Positions 40,222 to 52,987 are shown, counted from the first letter of the stretch. The stretch: DNA of 64,000 nucleotides from Rutidosis leptorrhynchoides (GCF_046630445.1 NC_092333.1:102026501-102090500); one strand, 5' to 3'. The notes: generated by a model not told the origin, from the sequence alone. Program-made: numbers and translations.

Positions 40222-41297
40222 GATTATTGGACTGTTGGACTTTTCGGACTATTTTGGACTACTAACAAAGGACTACTAACAATGGACTACTAACATAAAA
40301 TGTTAAAAATTATTATATAAGTATTCTATGAACTTGCTTTATTTTATTCATATGTCGTATTATTATCTGAATCATTATTATTGTTATAGGTTCGTGAATC
40401 CAAGGACGACGGTCATATTTTTAATAAGTTGAAAACTTATTATAAATATACTTTTACTACTGTGAGTATATAGTCCCATTTTTAAACTCTACAAATATTT
40501 TGGGATGAGAATACATGAATTTTATGTTTTATGCCATAGACACAAGTACTTAAAATATATTCTACGTTGAGTTGTATCACTTTGCATATCTTCCCTAATA
40601 GTTTGGTAACTAATATTTACATGTTGTAAGAACATGTATACGCGAATCCTATTGATAGATCTATCAGGTTTGATAACCCCAACCGGGCTAGTCGCTCTAG
40701 TATCGTAAACGGTTGCATAGTACTTCATTTTTACTACACTTGGTACAGTGTAGGGAGATTTCATAATAAAGGGAATATGCTACATTAATGGTTAAGTATG
40801 GTTACCGAAGCGCTCAACAACTTATAGAATACTTTTATACACTTGAGAGTGTACATATATTTATAACTATGAAATCTTGTGGTCTATATTTATATCGATG
40901 CTAAACCTATATATCTCACCAACCTTTGTGTTGACTATTTAAGCATGTTTATTCTCAGGCCCTTAAGAAAGTCTTCCGATGTTGCATTATCTGAGCAAGC
41001 TGTGCGTGGAGTCTCATGCTTTTAATTAAATAAAGTGTTGCATTCAATAATACCTTTGTCATGTATTATATTTGACTGTTATGTCACGTGTGTAGTATTT
41101 GAAAACCGACGTATTATGGGGATTATTTATTAAATAATCGCCCAATTGTTTAAAACATTCATTATGTATAATAATAGTGTGATTTTTATGAAACGAATGC
41201 AATATTTTCTAAAACGTATCATATAGAGGTCAAATACCTCGCTAAGGGACCAATGAATAACGTACCATGTTTATAGTAATATGGACGAGTCGTTTCA
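38348..41297 (+). repeat. Element B 3' LTR
   Basis: Near copy of 9428-12255 with two large (TA)n expansions (about 38616-38682 and 40136-40219) that account for most of its extra length. Ends cgtttca. GATAGATCTATC at 40654-40665. Immediately followed by TSD ctata. Confidence 0.92.
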
Positions 41298-41302
41298 CTA
41301 TA

Positions 41303-41950
41303 TGAAGCGTGGACAAGATTTGGAAAGTTGTTGAGAGGATGTCCTCAACATGGTTTAGAAACTTATCAAATAGTACAAATATTCTACCAAGGATGCGATA
41401 TTACTACACGAAAAGACATCGACATAGCAGATGGTGGTTCCATTATGAAGAAAACCGCAACTGAAGCTTACAAAATTATTGATAACACAGCCTCCCACTC
41501 ACATGAGTGGCATCAAGAAAAATACATCGTTAGATCATCTAAAGCGGCTAGAGCCGATTCTAGCCATACTTTGATTCCATTTCCGCAACGTTAGATGCTT
41601 TCGAGAGACGAATGGAAAAGATGACTAAGGATATTCACGCAATACGAATTAGTTGTGAGCAGTGTGGAGGACCACATTTGACAAAAGATTGTCTCAGTAT
41701 TGAACAAACAATGGAACAAAGAGAGAATGTTTCATACATGAACCAAAGGCCTGGAAACAATTATCAAAATAATTATCAACCACCAAGACCAAACTACAAT
41801 CAAAATCAGAATTATAATCGAAATGTTCCATACAACAACTAACAAGGTCCTAGCAATCAACAAGTATCTAACAATACTTACAACCAGCAAAGACCTATTT
41901 TTCCAAATAAACCACCATAAACCGATGATAAAAAGCCAAATTTAAAAGAT
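41303..41950 (+). pseudogene. Element A gag, second part (capsid end and nucleocapsid)
   Basis: The frame resumes after element B with EAWTRFGKLLRGCPQHGLE, characteristic of Athila Gag. It loses phase near 41575, before the zinc knuckle CEQCGGPHLTKDC (a CX2CX3HX4C knuckle of Athila type) at about 41660-41698, and then enters an Asn/Gln/Pro-rich stretch. In-frame stops follow at 41840-41842 and 41918-41920. The nucleocapsid binds element RNA for packaging. With a frameshift and two stops the Gag is dead. Confidence 0.85.
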
Positions 41951-43471
41951 ATGATGTCAAAGCTAGTTGAATCTCAAACGCAGTTTTTCACATCTCAGAA
42001 ACAAACTAATGAACAAAATGCTCAAGCATTTAGAAATCAACAAGCTTCTATTCAAAATCTGGAACAAGAAGTAAGTAACCTAGCAAGGTTGATAGGTAAA
42101 AGAAAATCGGGGAGTCTACCTAGCGATACAAATGCTAAAGCCCGGAATGAAATAGTTAAAGCCATTACCACGAGAAGTGGTATTACACTTAAACCACCTA
42201 AAATACCTGTAATTTCTGATGACTCTATTCCAACTCCACAGACACCACAGCATGAGCAAGATAAGGAAACAGAACCGATAGTTGAAAAGGTTAATGAAGA
42301 TAATACAGTTAAGGCTAAACCTTATGTTAAACCATACCAACCACCGCTTCCTTACCCGAGTAAAATGAGAGAAAAAAGACTTGAAGCCGAGCAATCCAAA
42401 TTCTTGGATATGTTTAAACAAATAAATGTAAATCTTCCTTTCATTGATGTGATTTCAGGAATGTCAAGATATGCTAAATTCTTGAAAGATCTAATCACAA
42501 ATAGAAAGAAAATGGAAGAACTCTCGGCTGTTACAATGAATGTTAATTGTTCTGCAGTGCTGTTGAATAAACTACCAGAAAAATTCTCAGATCCAGGAAG
42601 TCTCACAATTCCATATTTTCTGGGTAGTCTTAATTCAATAGATGCATTGGCAGACTTAGGTGCTAGTATAAATTTAATGCCGTATTCATTATACGCTAAA
42701 CTAGACCTCGGAGAATTGAAACCAACACGAATAAGCATACAACTAGCCGATCGATCAGTAAAATATCCTAGAGGGATAATGGAGAACATGCTAGTTAAAG
42801 TTGATACTTTAGTATTTTCAGTAGATTTTGTTATTCTGGACATGGAAGAAGATTCTCGAGATCCTCTCATATTAGGAAGACCATTCTTAAACACGGCTAA
42901 AGCAATAATAGACGTGTTCGGTAAGAAACTGACCCTAAGTATAGAGGATGAGAGTGTTACCTTTTCTGTGGATAGAGCCATGCAACAACCGCAATCTGCA
43001 GATGATACATGTTATTATATTCAAACTATAGATTCACATGCAGAATTGTTAGAAGAATTTCTAGAATTACAAGGAACATGTGAATATTCTTTAGGTGAAG
43101 GAACTAAACCAATTGATGAAGTTGAAATGTTAGCTACACTCATGGCTAATGAATACGAACCAACAATAGAAGAACTTCAAATGCTAAAAGAGGAAGACAG
43201 ATATCGATACAAATCATCGATAGAAGAACCACCGATATTAGAGTTAAAGCCACTTCCAAACCATTTGGAATACGCTTATTTACATGGTGAATCTGAATTA
43301 CCTGTAATAATATCGTCTTCTCTTACGAAAAATGAAAAATATCAACTCATTTCTGTGCTAAAAGCTCATAAACCAGCTATTGCATGGAAGATTCATGACA
43401 TTAAAGGCATAAGTCCTTCGTATTGCACACATAAAATCCTTATGGATGAAGGTCATAAAACCTATGTGTAA
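41951..43471 (+). pseudogene. Element A Gag C-terminus and retropepsin
   Basis: A 506-codon open stretch in phase with the preceding nucleocapsid. It begins with a coiled-coil-like Gln-rich segment, then a spacer with ITTRSGITLKPP, then the aspartic protease. The protease has active site ALADLGASINLMP (Asp present; the Athila clade replaces the usual S/T with L), substrate-flap wording NMLVKVDTLVFSVDFVILDM, and LILGRPFL near its end. The C-terminal 120 residues lead into the RT N-terminus (ISPSYCTHKILM). The protease matures Gag-Pol. The frame ends at TAA 43469-43471 but continues in the same phase beyond it, so this is a point mutation rather than the true end. Confidence 0.88.
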
Positions 43472-43987
43472 CGCCAACGAAGACTAAATCCAAATGTGCA
43501 AGATGTTGTTAAGAAAGAAATAATTAAACTGCTCGATGCAGGTTTAATTTATCCAATCTCTGATAGTCCATGGGTAAGCCCAGTTCAATGTGTACCTAAG
43601 AAGGGTGGCATGACTGTCATCACAAATGAAAAAGATGAGCTTATTCCTACTAGGACTGTTACAGGATGGCGTATCTGTATTGATTATAGAAAATTAAATG
43701 ACGCCACCAGAAAAGATCACTTTCCCTTACCTTTCATTGATCAAATGTTGGAAAGGTTAGCCGGAAACAGTTACTATTGTTTTCTTGACGGTTTCTTTGG
43801 ATACTTTCAAATTCCAATCGCACCCGAGGACCAAGAGAAAACCACCTTCACGTGCCCTTATGGTACTTTTGCTTACAAACGCATGCCATTTGGACTTTGC
43901 AATGCCCCTGCAACCTTTCAAAGATGCATGATGGCGATTTTTCACGACATGATAGAAGAATGCATGGAAGTTTTCATGTCTAGTTAA
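43472..43987 (+). pseudogene. Element A reverse transcriptase, catalytic segment deleted
   Basis: RT fingers and palm: VSPVQCVPKKGG, RICIDYRKLNDATRKDHFPL, YGTFAYKRMPFGLCNAPATF, ending MEVFMS. At 43976-43983, exactly where the F-M-D-D active-site box should follow, the sequence jumps to the region normally about 13-14 residues further on ([12 protein letters not shown] readable in the next frame). A small out-of-phase deletion has thus removed both catalytic aspartates. It also carries the upstream TAA at 43469. The enzyme is certainly inactive. Confidence 0.9.
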
Positions 43988-45089
43988 TCTTAAACGAATG
44001 CTTATTAGATGCGAGCAATCAAATCTAGTACTTAATTGGGAGAAATGTCATTTCATGGTTAAAGAAGGCATCGTTCTTGGTCATAAAATTTCAAAGAAAG
44101 GAATTGAAGTGGATAGAGATAAAGTAGATGTAATTGCTAAACTTCCATATCCCACCAATGTTAGAGGAGTTAGGAGTTTTCTAGGGCATGCCGGTTTTTA
44201 CCGACGTTTCATAAAAGACTTTTCTAAAATTGCCACTCCTATGAATAAACTCCTAGAAAAGGATGCTCCATTCATCTTTTCGGATGAATGCATCAAATCT
44301 TTTAATATTCTTAAAGAAAAACTCACTAATGCGCCGATCATGATAACTCCAAATTGGAATCTGCCATTTGAACTCATGTGCGATGCAAGTGATTTTGCAA
44401 TGGGAGCCGTTTTAGGACAAAAGATTGAAAAACGATTTCAACCTATCTATTACGCTAGTAAGACGTTACAAGGAGCACAAACGAATTACATAACTACTAA
44501 AAAAGAACTCCTTGCTATTGTCTTTGCTTTTGAAAAATTTCGTTCATATCTCGTTCTAGCTAAAACGGTGGTCTATACTGATCATTCTGCTCTTAGATAC
44601 CTATTTTCAATACAAGATGCCAAACCACGTTTAATCCATTGGATATTACTCTTACAAGAGTTCGATATTGAAATTCGAGACAAAAAGGGAGCAGAAAATC
44701 TCGCAGTTGATCATCTTTCTCGCCTTGAAAATCCTGAATTAGAAGTTCTAAATGAATCTGCCATACAAGACAACTTTCCTGATGAATATCTATTGAAAAT
44801 CGATTATAATGAAATTCCATGGTTTGCAGACTATGCAAACTACTTAGTATGTGGATTCCTTGAAAAAGAGTTGTCGTACCAAAAACGAAAGAAATTCTTT
44901 AGTGATATAAAACACTATTTCTGGGAAGATCCACATTTATTCAAAAGTTGTCCCGATGGAATAATACGCCGATGTGTATTTGGAGATGAAGCTAGTCAAA
45001 TCTTAAACCATTGTCACACAGGACCAACAGGAGGGTATTATGGGCCTCAACTCACAGCAAGAAAAGTCTACGATGCTGGATTCTATTAG
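43988..45089 (+). pseudogene. Element A RT end, RNase H and integrase N-terminus
   Basis: Frame shifted by the deletion. Continues RT ([34 protein letters not shown]), then RNase H with [50 protein letters not shown] and [13 protein letters not shown] (acidic catalytic residues present). The start of the integrase zinc domain follows ([15 protein letters not shown]). It ends at TAG 45087-45089, which sits at a normally conserved Trp and is followed in the same frame by the rest of the zinc finger ([11 protein letters not shown]), so it is a single point mutation. Confidence 0.9.
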
Positions 45090-46247
45090 CCTACAAGTTT
45101 CAAAGACGCACACCTTCTTTGTAAATCCTGTGATGCTTGTCAAAGGGCCAAAAAAATAAGTCAACGTGATGAAATGCCACAAAATGTCATTCAAGTATGT
45201 GAAGTATTCGACGTTTGGGGTATTGACTTTATAGGTCCATTTCTAAAATCTCATAATAATCTCTACATTCTCGTTGCCATTGATTATGTATCTAAATGGG
45301 CGAAAGCACAAGCTCTCCCAACTAACGATGCACGAGTTGTAGTCAACTTTTTAAAACATCTTTTTACAAGGTTCGGAACACCGAAAGCTTTAATAAGTGA
45401 TCGGGGTACTCATTTCTGTAATAATCAACTTGAGAAAGTTCTCAAAAGATATGGAGTAACTCATAAAATCTCAACCGCTTATCATCCACAAACAAGTGGA
45501 CAAGTTGAAAACACCAACCGAGCTTTAAAACGTATTCTAGAGAAAACCGTAGGATCAAATCCAAAGGAATGGTCCATGAAATTGGAGGATGCACTCTGGG
45601 CTTTTAGAAAATCCTACAAAACTCCAATTGGAACCACACCTTTTAAACTTGTTTACGGAAAAGCATGTCACCTTCCAGTAGAAATTGAGCACAAAACATT
45701 CTGGGCTTTAAAGACATGTAATCTTGATTTGCATGAAGTCGGACGTCTACGGTTAAGTCAACTAAATGAATTAGAAGAATTAAGACATGATGCATATGAA
45801 AATTCGTTAATCTATAAGGAAAGAACGAAGAAATGGCATGATAAAAGAATCAGAAGTTCAAAAGAATTTAAGGAAGGAGACATAGTTCTTCTTTTCAATT
45901 CACGATTCAAGCTATTTCCTGAAAAATTAAAATCAAGATGGTCTGGACCATTTATAGTCAAAAGAGTTTTCCCATATGGAACTATAGAATTGATAAATTC
46001 AAATGGGATTGAATTTAAAGTTAATGGTCACAGAGTTAAACACTATATTCATGGTCCGAGGGAAGTTGACAATGAAGTCAATCATAATTTCACCACCCAA
46101 GAAAACCCTCAGAATGAAAACATAAATATGTTTTCAACAACATATGAAACACCAAAAGTGGAAGATGGAGAGACTTCAAATTGGAGTGATGATGAAGAAT
46201 TTCTATATAAACCTCCCATTCCAAGAAACGAAGAAAACTGTGAATAA
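45090..46247 (+). pseudogene. Element A integrase
   Basis: The zinc finger ends [20 protein letters not shown]. The DDE core contains [20 protein letters not shown] (first Asp), [12 protein letters not shown] (second Asp) and [18 protein letters not shown] (Glu). The Athila hallmark [20 protein letters not shown] and the C-terminal [20 protein letters not shown] follow. It inserts the DNA copy into the host chromosome. The catalytic triad and fold are complete from 45174 on, making this the best preserved enzyme of element A. The frame ends at TAA 46245-46247 after an acidic tail, close to where Athila Pol usually ends. Confidence 0.9.
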
Positions 46248-47119
46248 GAAGTTCAAGTAGAAGTGAAAGAACCAAGAAAAGATCACCCAGAAAAGGTTAA
46301 CAAACCAACTCTACTTACTAAAGTAGGAGACCCAGGTGAATTTATCATTTCTTGCTTGCTTAATGATGGTGCTATGTATAATGGGCTCGCAGATTTAGGA
46401 GCAAGTGCAAATGTTATGCCTCTTTCCTTATACAAAAGATTAGGTGTGGGTAAATTAAGACAAACCAGAATAGGTGTTCAATTATTTGATCAAACCATTA
46501 AACACTCAGTTGGAATAGCCAATGATTTACTTGTTAAAGTGGGAAGTTTGACCTTTGTGCAAATTTTATAGTTATTAATATGGAGAAAGACCTTGATATT
46601 CCTCTAATTTTAGGTCGCCCATTTTTAGCAACCACCGAGGCATTCTTTGATGTAAGAGAAGGTAGAATGACACTTAGGGATGGTGATAAATCGGTCACCT
46701 TTGTGAATCGAAAGTTTCAATCTCTACCAACCAAAACTGTTGAACCAATAAAAACGCCTAAGTGTGGAGAAGATGAAGAAACACCTAATGATGACCTGAT
46801 AACAAAGAACCCCGTTGTTGATACAAAATTAGATGGACCCGTTTTTAACAGTTCAATGAAGAAACTTTATAAACGGATTCAAGATGCTAGGATTAAGGGG
46901 AACTTTAAGTTATGTAACCGATTAGTATCCAATTTTTCGCCTAAAGAAAAGGCGATGTTAATTGAATTTGTGAATGTTACAGAGGAAATCAACAAATGGC
47001 TTGAAGCAAAAGTCAGAGATATGAAAGTTGTTGATGGTCCAATTGAAGTTAATAATGAAGTTAATCACAATTTCGATACCACAGCTAACCAAGTGTGGGG
47101 AGATTCAAATGTTTTATAG
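46248..47119 (+). pseudogene. Element A second retropepsin-like domain after integrase
   Basis: Downstream of integrase and in the same phase lies another aspartic-protease-like sequence: LADLGASANVMPLSLYKRLG, NDLLVKVGSLTF, then after a frameshift near 46565-46580 IPLILGRPFLATTEAFFDVR and TLRDGDKSVTFVNR. It resembles the A protease (42640-42960) in motif order but differs at most positions, so it is not a recent copy. It is followed by about 120 residues with RIQDARIKGNFKLC and a tail DGPIEVNNEVNHNF, which echoes the integrase tail [13 protein letters not shown] (about 46050). Athila normally has an envelope-like or unknown ORF here. Origin by template switching with another Athila is my preferred reading. 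Confidence 0.75.
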
Positions 47120-47263
47120 GATAATATAATGCTGTCTAGGGTTAGATTTTCTGTTTTCGTGTAGTTCTCGAGAATGGAATCCGAATGGTCTTTCCCTAGC
47201 AGACCCTAAAGAACTAGTCTTCTCCCTCCATTCTGAATTTTTATTTCTTTTAAGTTTTACGAG

Positions 47264-47518
47264 ATGAAGAATTCCTTTGATCTAAACCATGGTCTACTAC
47301 TACACGCTATGATTACTAAACGTAATAATAACACTTTTCCGAGTGAACTGGTATCATTCATAAGAGAAAAAATGGACGAAGTGAGGAAAGAACTCAGGAA
47401 CAATCATAATAAGACACATTTTGGTAAAGGAAAATCGAAATCCGCAACAAAAAGAAGAGCACAACACCTTGAAAGATGTCATAAATGCGGAAAATGGTCA
47501 CACGAAGGTAAATGTTAA
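47264..47518 (+). CDS. Element A 3' ORF with zinc-knuckle-like motif
   Basis: 84 codons from an ATG at 47264: a helical, charged segment (SFIREKMDEVRKELRNN) followed by a basic stretch (GKGKSKSATKRRAQHLERC) and CHKCGKWSHEGKC, which has CX2CX4HX3C spacing, one residue shorter than the retroviral knuckle. After its TAA the same frame continues with readable text (REGPFICLEEKLLEIRGYAY), so the original protein was longer. A nucleic-acid-binding role is inferred from the knuckle and the basic stretch. I do not recognise the family. It lies in the position of the extra 3' ORF of Athila elements. Confidence 0.5.
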   Translation: MKNSFDLNHGLLLHAMITKRNNNTFPSELVSFIREKMDEVRKELRNNHNKTHFGKGKSKSATKRRAQHLERCHKCGKWSHEGKC

Positions 47519-50500
47519 AACAATCAAACACATTCCAATTCTGAATTCGTTACTCTATGCAGAGAAGGACCATTCATATGTTTAGAAGAAAAGTTATTGG
47601 AAATTCGAGGTTACGCTTATGTAGCTATGGAAAACCAGATCGAACGACTCTCCTATGAGTCGACTAAAGCAGGACTCTGAGAATTCTATCTCACAGGTAA
47701 GTATGTACAGTTTTTATTTTTTTTATTTATTGCTTTTAACCTTTTGATAATAAACGCTGAATCGTTCGCTATAAAGTATTAAATTGATATTCAATAAAAT
47801 TAGGTATAATAAACCGAAATTATTGATATCCTACAAAAATTTAATTCATCACTTTGAAATTTATCGTTTATTCATAAGGTATAAATATCTTTAATCAATC
47901 AATCTAAAATATTTCAGAAATTCGTCAGGAATAAAACTAGGTAATATAGCCAAAATTACATTACCCAAAAGAGGGACGTATATTTTTATTAATTTTTGAT
48001 TGATTAAAGTGGGATAAAAGACCAAAATGATTTTATTTTTATTTTTACCTTGTTTTTAAAATTAATATATAACTATATTATTTTAAATGTAAGTTTGAAA
48101 AAGTAATAATATTTATATGAAATTTTAATATGCATTTTAAATTTAAGTTTGGTGTGAATTTAAAAGACAAAATTTTAATTCCTCGTCCCTGAAGTTTATA
48201 TCAACTTTGATTCCCTGTCCTTTTTCTTTTTTTTGTGCATTCCTCGTCCCTAATGTATCAAAAAACTACATCCCTCGTCCTCCCGTCTACTTTCTGTCAA
48301 AACCAGTCGTTACCTCTTATCACGTGCATATCATGTGGGGGTATTTTAGTCTTTTTGGAGTTTTCTTCCCCAAGCTGATCTTTCTCAAATAAAATATACT
48401 ACTACTAAAACACATAGTACAAGTACTCAATTCATCTTCATCTTTATCTTCAAGATATACATGAAGAAAAAATCCAAATACAAATACAAACACACTCAAA
48501 TCCAAACCACATTAAACGATTAAATCTAATAAATTTAGAAATATTCCATTTACATGATGAATAACAAATCCAAACTGATGAGTTGAATGGATAAACAAAT
48601 CCAAACTCATGAGTGGAATGGATAAACAAATGCTACAGATATATATGTATATGTAAATGTAAATTCTAATCAACAAACAAACTCAATTTTACAAATTGTC
48701 AAAATCTCTCTGTAAACTAAGAAACGAAATATATATATGAATGAGTTTCAGATCTGGGTTACCGCTTTGGTTTAAAAACCCACCAAACGAAATCTTTGCT
48801 TTTAAATAAATTTGCTTTAAAAAGACAAATTTTAAAATTTTGTCGAGGGACGAACTTGGTCAACGTACCGAAACGCCCACATTCTAAAAAGAAACAAAAT
48901 TTTAAAATTAATTAATTAATTGTTTTATAAGTTGAAGGTTTTATATTAAAAAAAAATTGACTTATACACTTGGTTTAATATCCACCGTTAAACTTTACTA
49001 GTAACGCAGTAGTTGTATTAGAATCTAGTGCTCTCTGATAATAAAGAACAGCCCTAGTCTTATATACTGACTACCCACTTCTAGTAAAAATTTTAAAAAA
49101 ATGAACTCAAAATCATGTTTATACATATTTATGAACGATAAAACTAGGTGTTAACACCGAAATTATTGTTACCTCGGAAAGGACATAAATTGAGAAACAA
49201 CCCAAAATGCTTGAATTCATTTAAAATAGAATAGAAGAGAATAAAAAGGCAAAGAAAGAAAAATAAAAGCCAAGTGTAGGAAAAATTTACCAAGTTATTT
49301 AGAACATATATCACATATTTTTGTACAAATAGTTGAAGATACTTTTGTTTTGGACGATATTAATCAGTTTTACCCAATTTATTGTAATATAAATAGAATT
49401 TAAAAGGAAGTAAAGTCTTCCGAGAAAAAGACACACGCTTCTTGATTTAGGTCAGGAAGTTGTCGTCCAGACCAGTTGTAGAGTCTATGAAAAACCTTGA
49501 AAAGTTTTCTCGAAAATCAGCTGGAAATCCACGGACCTCAGCATCAAACAGGGTCGCCAAGTGGTCAGACTTATCCTAACCATGAGAGGATCTGTCTCGT
49601 ACAATGGGGGGCACCGTGCAAATTAGCTTATAAGACTAATGAATCACATCCCCAGAAAGGATAATCTCCTTAAAGATCAAAAATCAGCTTTTAAGCCTGA
49701 TATTATTCAATTCTTGAGATTGAACTTAAAGATTGAGAATTCAAACTCACGAAATTCGATGATATCTAAACTCGAGCTTGAACGAGAAAATATTTTGATC
49801 AAATTACAAACCGATTTGTTTTCTGACAACCCATTTTCAATACGTTCATTACCATTGAACGTAAAATCCTAAGAATTCACCGGAATTCATTAGGTCACCT
49901 GAACCAAATCGGGTGTCAACCATAAGAACGGTGGTTGCATAGCATGGTCGAAGACAGGACCTTGTGCCAGACCGAAAAACTATAGGGTGATCTTTACTAT
50001 TGCTCCTACAAAGGATAGTAATTGCATCCGACACGATATAAACCATAATCAAAAGCATGTCATTAGACATTGCCTTAACAGTTACTTGTTCAACGCTTTC
50101 CTTTACAACCGGACGGTAGTTTACCGAAAGGTAATATACGGAGCAAGTATACTGGACGTGTTGCTTTCCCAATACAAGGTTAGCAAGTGGGTGACACAAA
50201 ACCGCAAGGCAACTGAGCTAAAATTTTCAAATCTGAAACCCACAAAACCTACAAAAACATTTTGCAAACACCGGTGAAGGGTTATTCCAGAAAACTTATC
50301 TAGGGTAAAAGCTAGAATGAACTTTCAAAAGATCAAATGTTTTCATAAAGATCCAATTTCCTAAAGGATCTAAACTTTTATAATCATGTGGGACTGTAAA
50401 CCACAACGTTACTATCATTGTTCATACCGCCGCATTAAAATCACTGATTTACAAAGTGTGAAGAATAAAGAAGTGATTCTAGTAAAGTTATATTCAAGTT

Positions 50501-50528
50501 CTATATTGCTTGAGGACATGCAACGCTC
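47519..50528 (+). other. Element A 3' noncoding region
   Basis: About 3 kb with no convincing gene. 47590-47680 is the tail of the broken zinc-knuckle frame. 48178-48894 looks like a small DNA transposon (separate entry). 49415-49660 has moderately GC-rich text, and 49639-49872 a short unconvincing frame. The long 3' untranslated region helps explain the unusual length of A. Confidence 0.55.
48178..48894. mobile_element. Possible small DNA transposon inside element A
   Basis: Flanked by caaaatttt at 48169-48177 and 48895-48903, a 9-bp direct repeat. Near each end, in opposite orientation, stands the word cctcgtccct (left, 48181) or its complement agggacga (right, about 48846). A second cctcgtccct-like word lies further inside the left end. 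Terminal inverted repeats do not align cleanly to the TSD, so a Mutator-like origin is tentative. Confidence 0.35.
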
Positions 50529-50543
50529 AAGTGTGGGAATATT
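50529..50543 (+). promoter_or_regulatory. Element A polypurine-like tract
   Basis: aagtgtgggaatatt directly precedes the 3' LTR start at 50544; 'agtgtggg' before the 3' LTR is the usual Athila form. Confidence 0.6.
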
Positions 50544-50915
50544 TGATAATGCTAAAAACGAACACATATTTCATAGCATTATCCTTCAAGAAAGACAAGC
50601 TTTTAGTTGCAATTGTTCTATTTACAAGTGATATTCGTTTAAATATTAAAAGGTGAAGACAAAAGACAGATTCGATGATTTGAAGACGCAAATGACCAAA
50701 ACGCTAAAAAGTACAAAGTACAATCCAAGTGGTTCAATTTATTGATGAGAAACGTCTAGAAATTACAAGAGTACAAGCCGCAAAATGCAAAGTACAAGAT
50801 ATTAAATCGTACGAAAGGACGTTCGAAAATCCGAAATCGGGACATGAACCAACTATCAACGCGCGACGCAACGGACCTAAAATTACAAGTCAACTATGCA
50901 CAAGAATATAATATA

Positions 50916-51006
<91 letters not shown>

Positions 51007-52277
51007 TATATATTATATTATATAATAAATAAATCAAGAGTCGCCCACGTTTTTGGAAGCAAATGGAGCAGGAAAAGCAGGCCATGCGATCGCATAGCGT
51101 GGGTGCCTTATTCCCATGCGATCGCATGGCACCCAGGACCTGGCCACATCTATAAATAGCAGCATATTTCGGACGTTTTTTACACACCTAATTCAATCTT
51201 ATCTCTCACTCTCTCAATATATATTTATATTTTAATTATAATTATAATTTTAATATTAAGTTAATAATAATAAGGTTATAGTGGCGAATGTTTTAAGTTT
51301 GTAAGTCGAAATTCTGTCCGTGTAACACTACGCGATTAATACTCATTGTAAGTTATGTTCAACCTTTTTAAATTAATGTCTCGTAGCTAAGTTATTATTA
51401 AGCTTATTTAAGCCGAAGTAATCGTGATGTTGGACTAAATATTAAGACGGGGTTATTGGGCTTTGAACCATAATTGGGTTTTGGACAAAAGACCGACACT
51501 TATGGAAATTGGACTATGGGCTATTAATGGGCTTTATATTAATTAAATGATATCTCATTGATTTAGTATAGAGATTTATAATTTGACGTGTTCATACGCT
51601 TGACTGGGTACGGTGGGCGGGATATCTATAAATACTAATAATTGTTCATTTGACCGGACACTGGGATGGATTAATAGTCACTGGACTCATGAAAACAGGG
51701 GTGGATTACATTCAAGGGTAATTGGTGTAATTGTTAACAAAGTATTAAAACCTTGGATTACATGCAGTCGATAACCTGGTGTATTCATTAAACAAAGTAT
51801 TAAGACCTTGTTACAGTTCGAATCCCCAATTAGTTGGAATATTTGACTTCGGGTATAAGGTTAAATTGGCGAAGACTCTCGCACTTTATAATTATGACAG
51901 ATGGACTATTATGGACAAAACCAGATGGACATATCGAATAATCCAGGACAAAGGACAATTAACCCATGGTAATAAATTAAAATCAACACGTCAAACATCA
52001 TGATTACGGAAGTTTAAATAAGCATAATTCCTTTATTTTATATCTCATCGCATTTTTATTTATCGTCATTTTATTTATCGTACTTTAAATTATTGCACTT
52101 TTATTTATCGCACTTTTATTTATCGCACTTTTATTTATCGTCATTTACTTTACGCTTTAAATTAAGTTATATTTATATTTAATATTTTACATTAGGTTTT
52201 AATTGTGACTTAAGACATAAAATCGACAAACCGGGCACTAAACGGTAAAACCCCCCTTTATAATAATAATAATATTA

Positions 52278-52352
<75 letters not shown>

Positions 52353-52593
52353 ATACAAATATAGTTTAAAATAAATATAGCGTTAAACTTAGCCAGCTCC
52401 CTGTGGAATGAACCGGACTTACTAAAAACTACACTACTCTATGATTAGGTACACTGCCTATAAGTGTTGTAGCAAGGTTTAGGTATATCCATTCAATAAA
52501 TAAATAAATAAATAACTTGTGTAAATTGTATCGTATTTAATATTATTCCGTAGTAATATATAATATATTTTGTACTACACCTCGCACACATCA
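50544..52593 (+). repeat. Element A 3' LTR
   Basis: Near copy of 5414-7417 with expanded (CA)n(TA)n (50917-51002), a different (TA)n (52280-52351), an extra tttatttatcg unit near 52105, and a decayed first palindrome. Ends cacacatca. Confidence 0.92.
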
Positions 52594-52845
52594 GAAAATT
52601 CACTAGATGATTACCAATCTTTCCTCATTTTTACTTTTCTCATATTCATGCTAAACTGGAAAAAATAAAAATTGACAGAGTAAGAATCAAATACGGAGTA
52701 AGAAAATAAAATTTATTTACGGAATAAGAATTAATTTGAATCTGAACAAATGGGTTGATCTTATTAATAACTGGAACTTTTTTTTTGCCTGAATTTGATC
52801 GGAGAAGATGACCGAAAAACTGACGTGGCAATGAAGATTTTTCGA

Positions 52846-52978
52846 AACAAGTTAACAAGTTATGTTGGTTTATATTAACACACTCTTTTAAAGTATATAG
52901 CCTACACTAGTATTTTTTAGTATATGGCCTACATTGAACTAAAATGAAAAGTATATGACCATTCAGTATCATAAACCC
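52846..52978 (-). repeat. Right terminal inverted repeat of the Mutator-like element
   Basis: Complement begins gggtttatgatactgaatgg and follows the left repeat word by word. Followed by the TSD tttatattt (52979-52987). Confidence 0.75.
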
Positions 52979-52987
52979 TTTATATTT

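Noticed and set aside
42352..42981. 209-codon minus-strand frame
   Set aside because: Antisense shadow of element A protease; the sense frame carries the conserved motifs.
49639..50277. Several 60-115-codon frames in the 3' part of element A
   Set aside because: No recognisable motif, overlapping on both strands, in a noncoding region before the 3' LTR.
50894..51187. Tyr/Ile repeat frames over (TA)n
   Set aside because: Microsatellite translations within the 3' LTR of element A.
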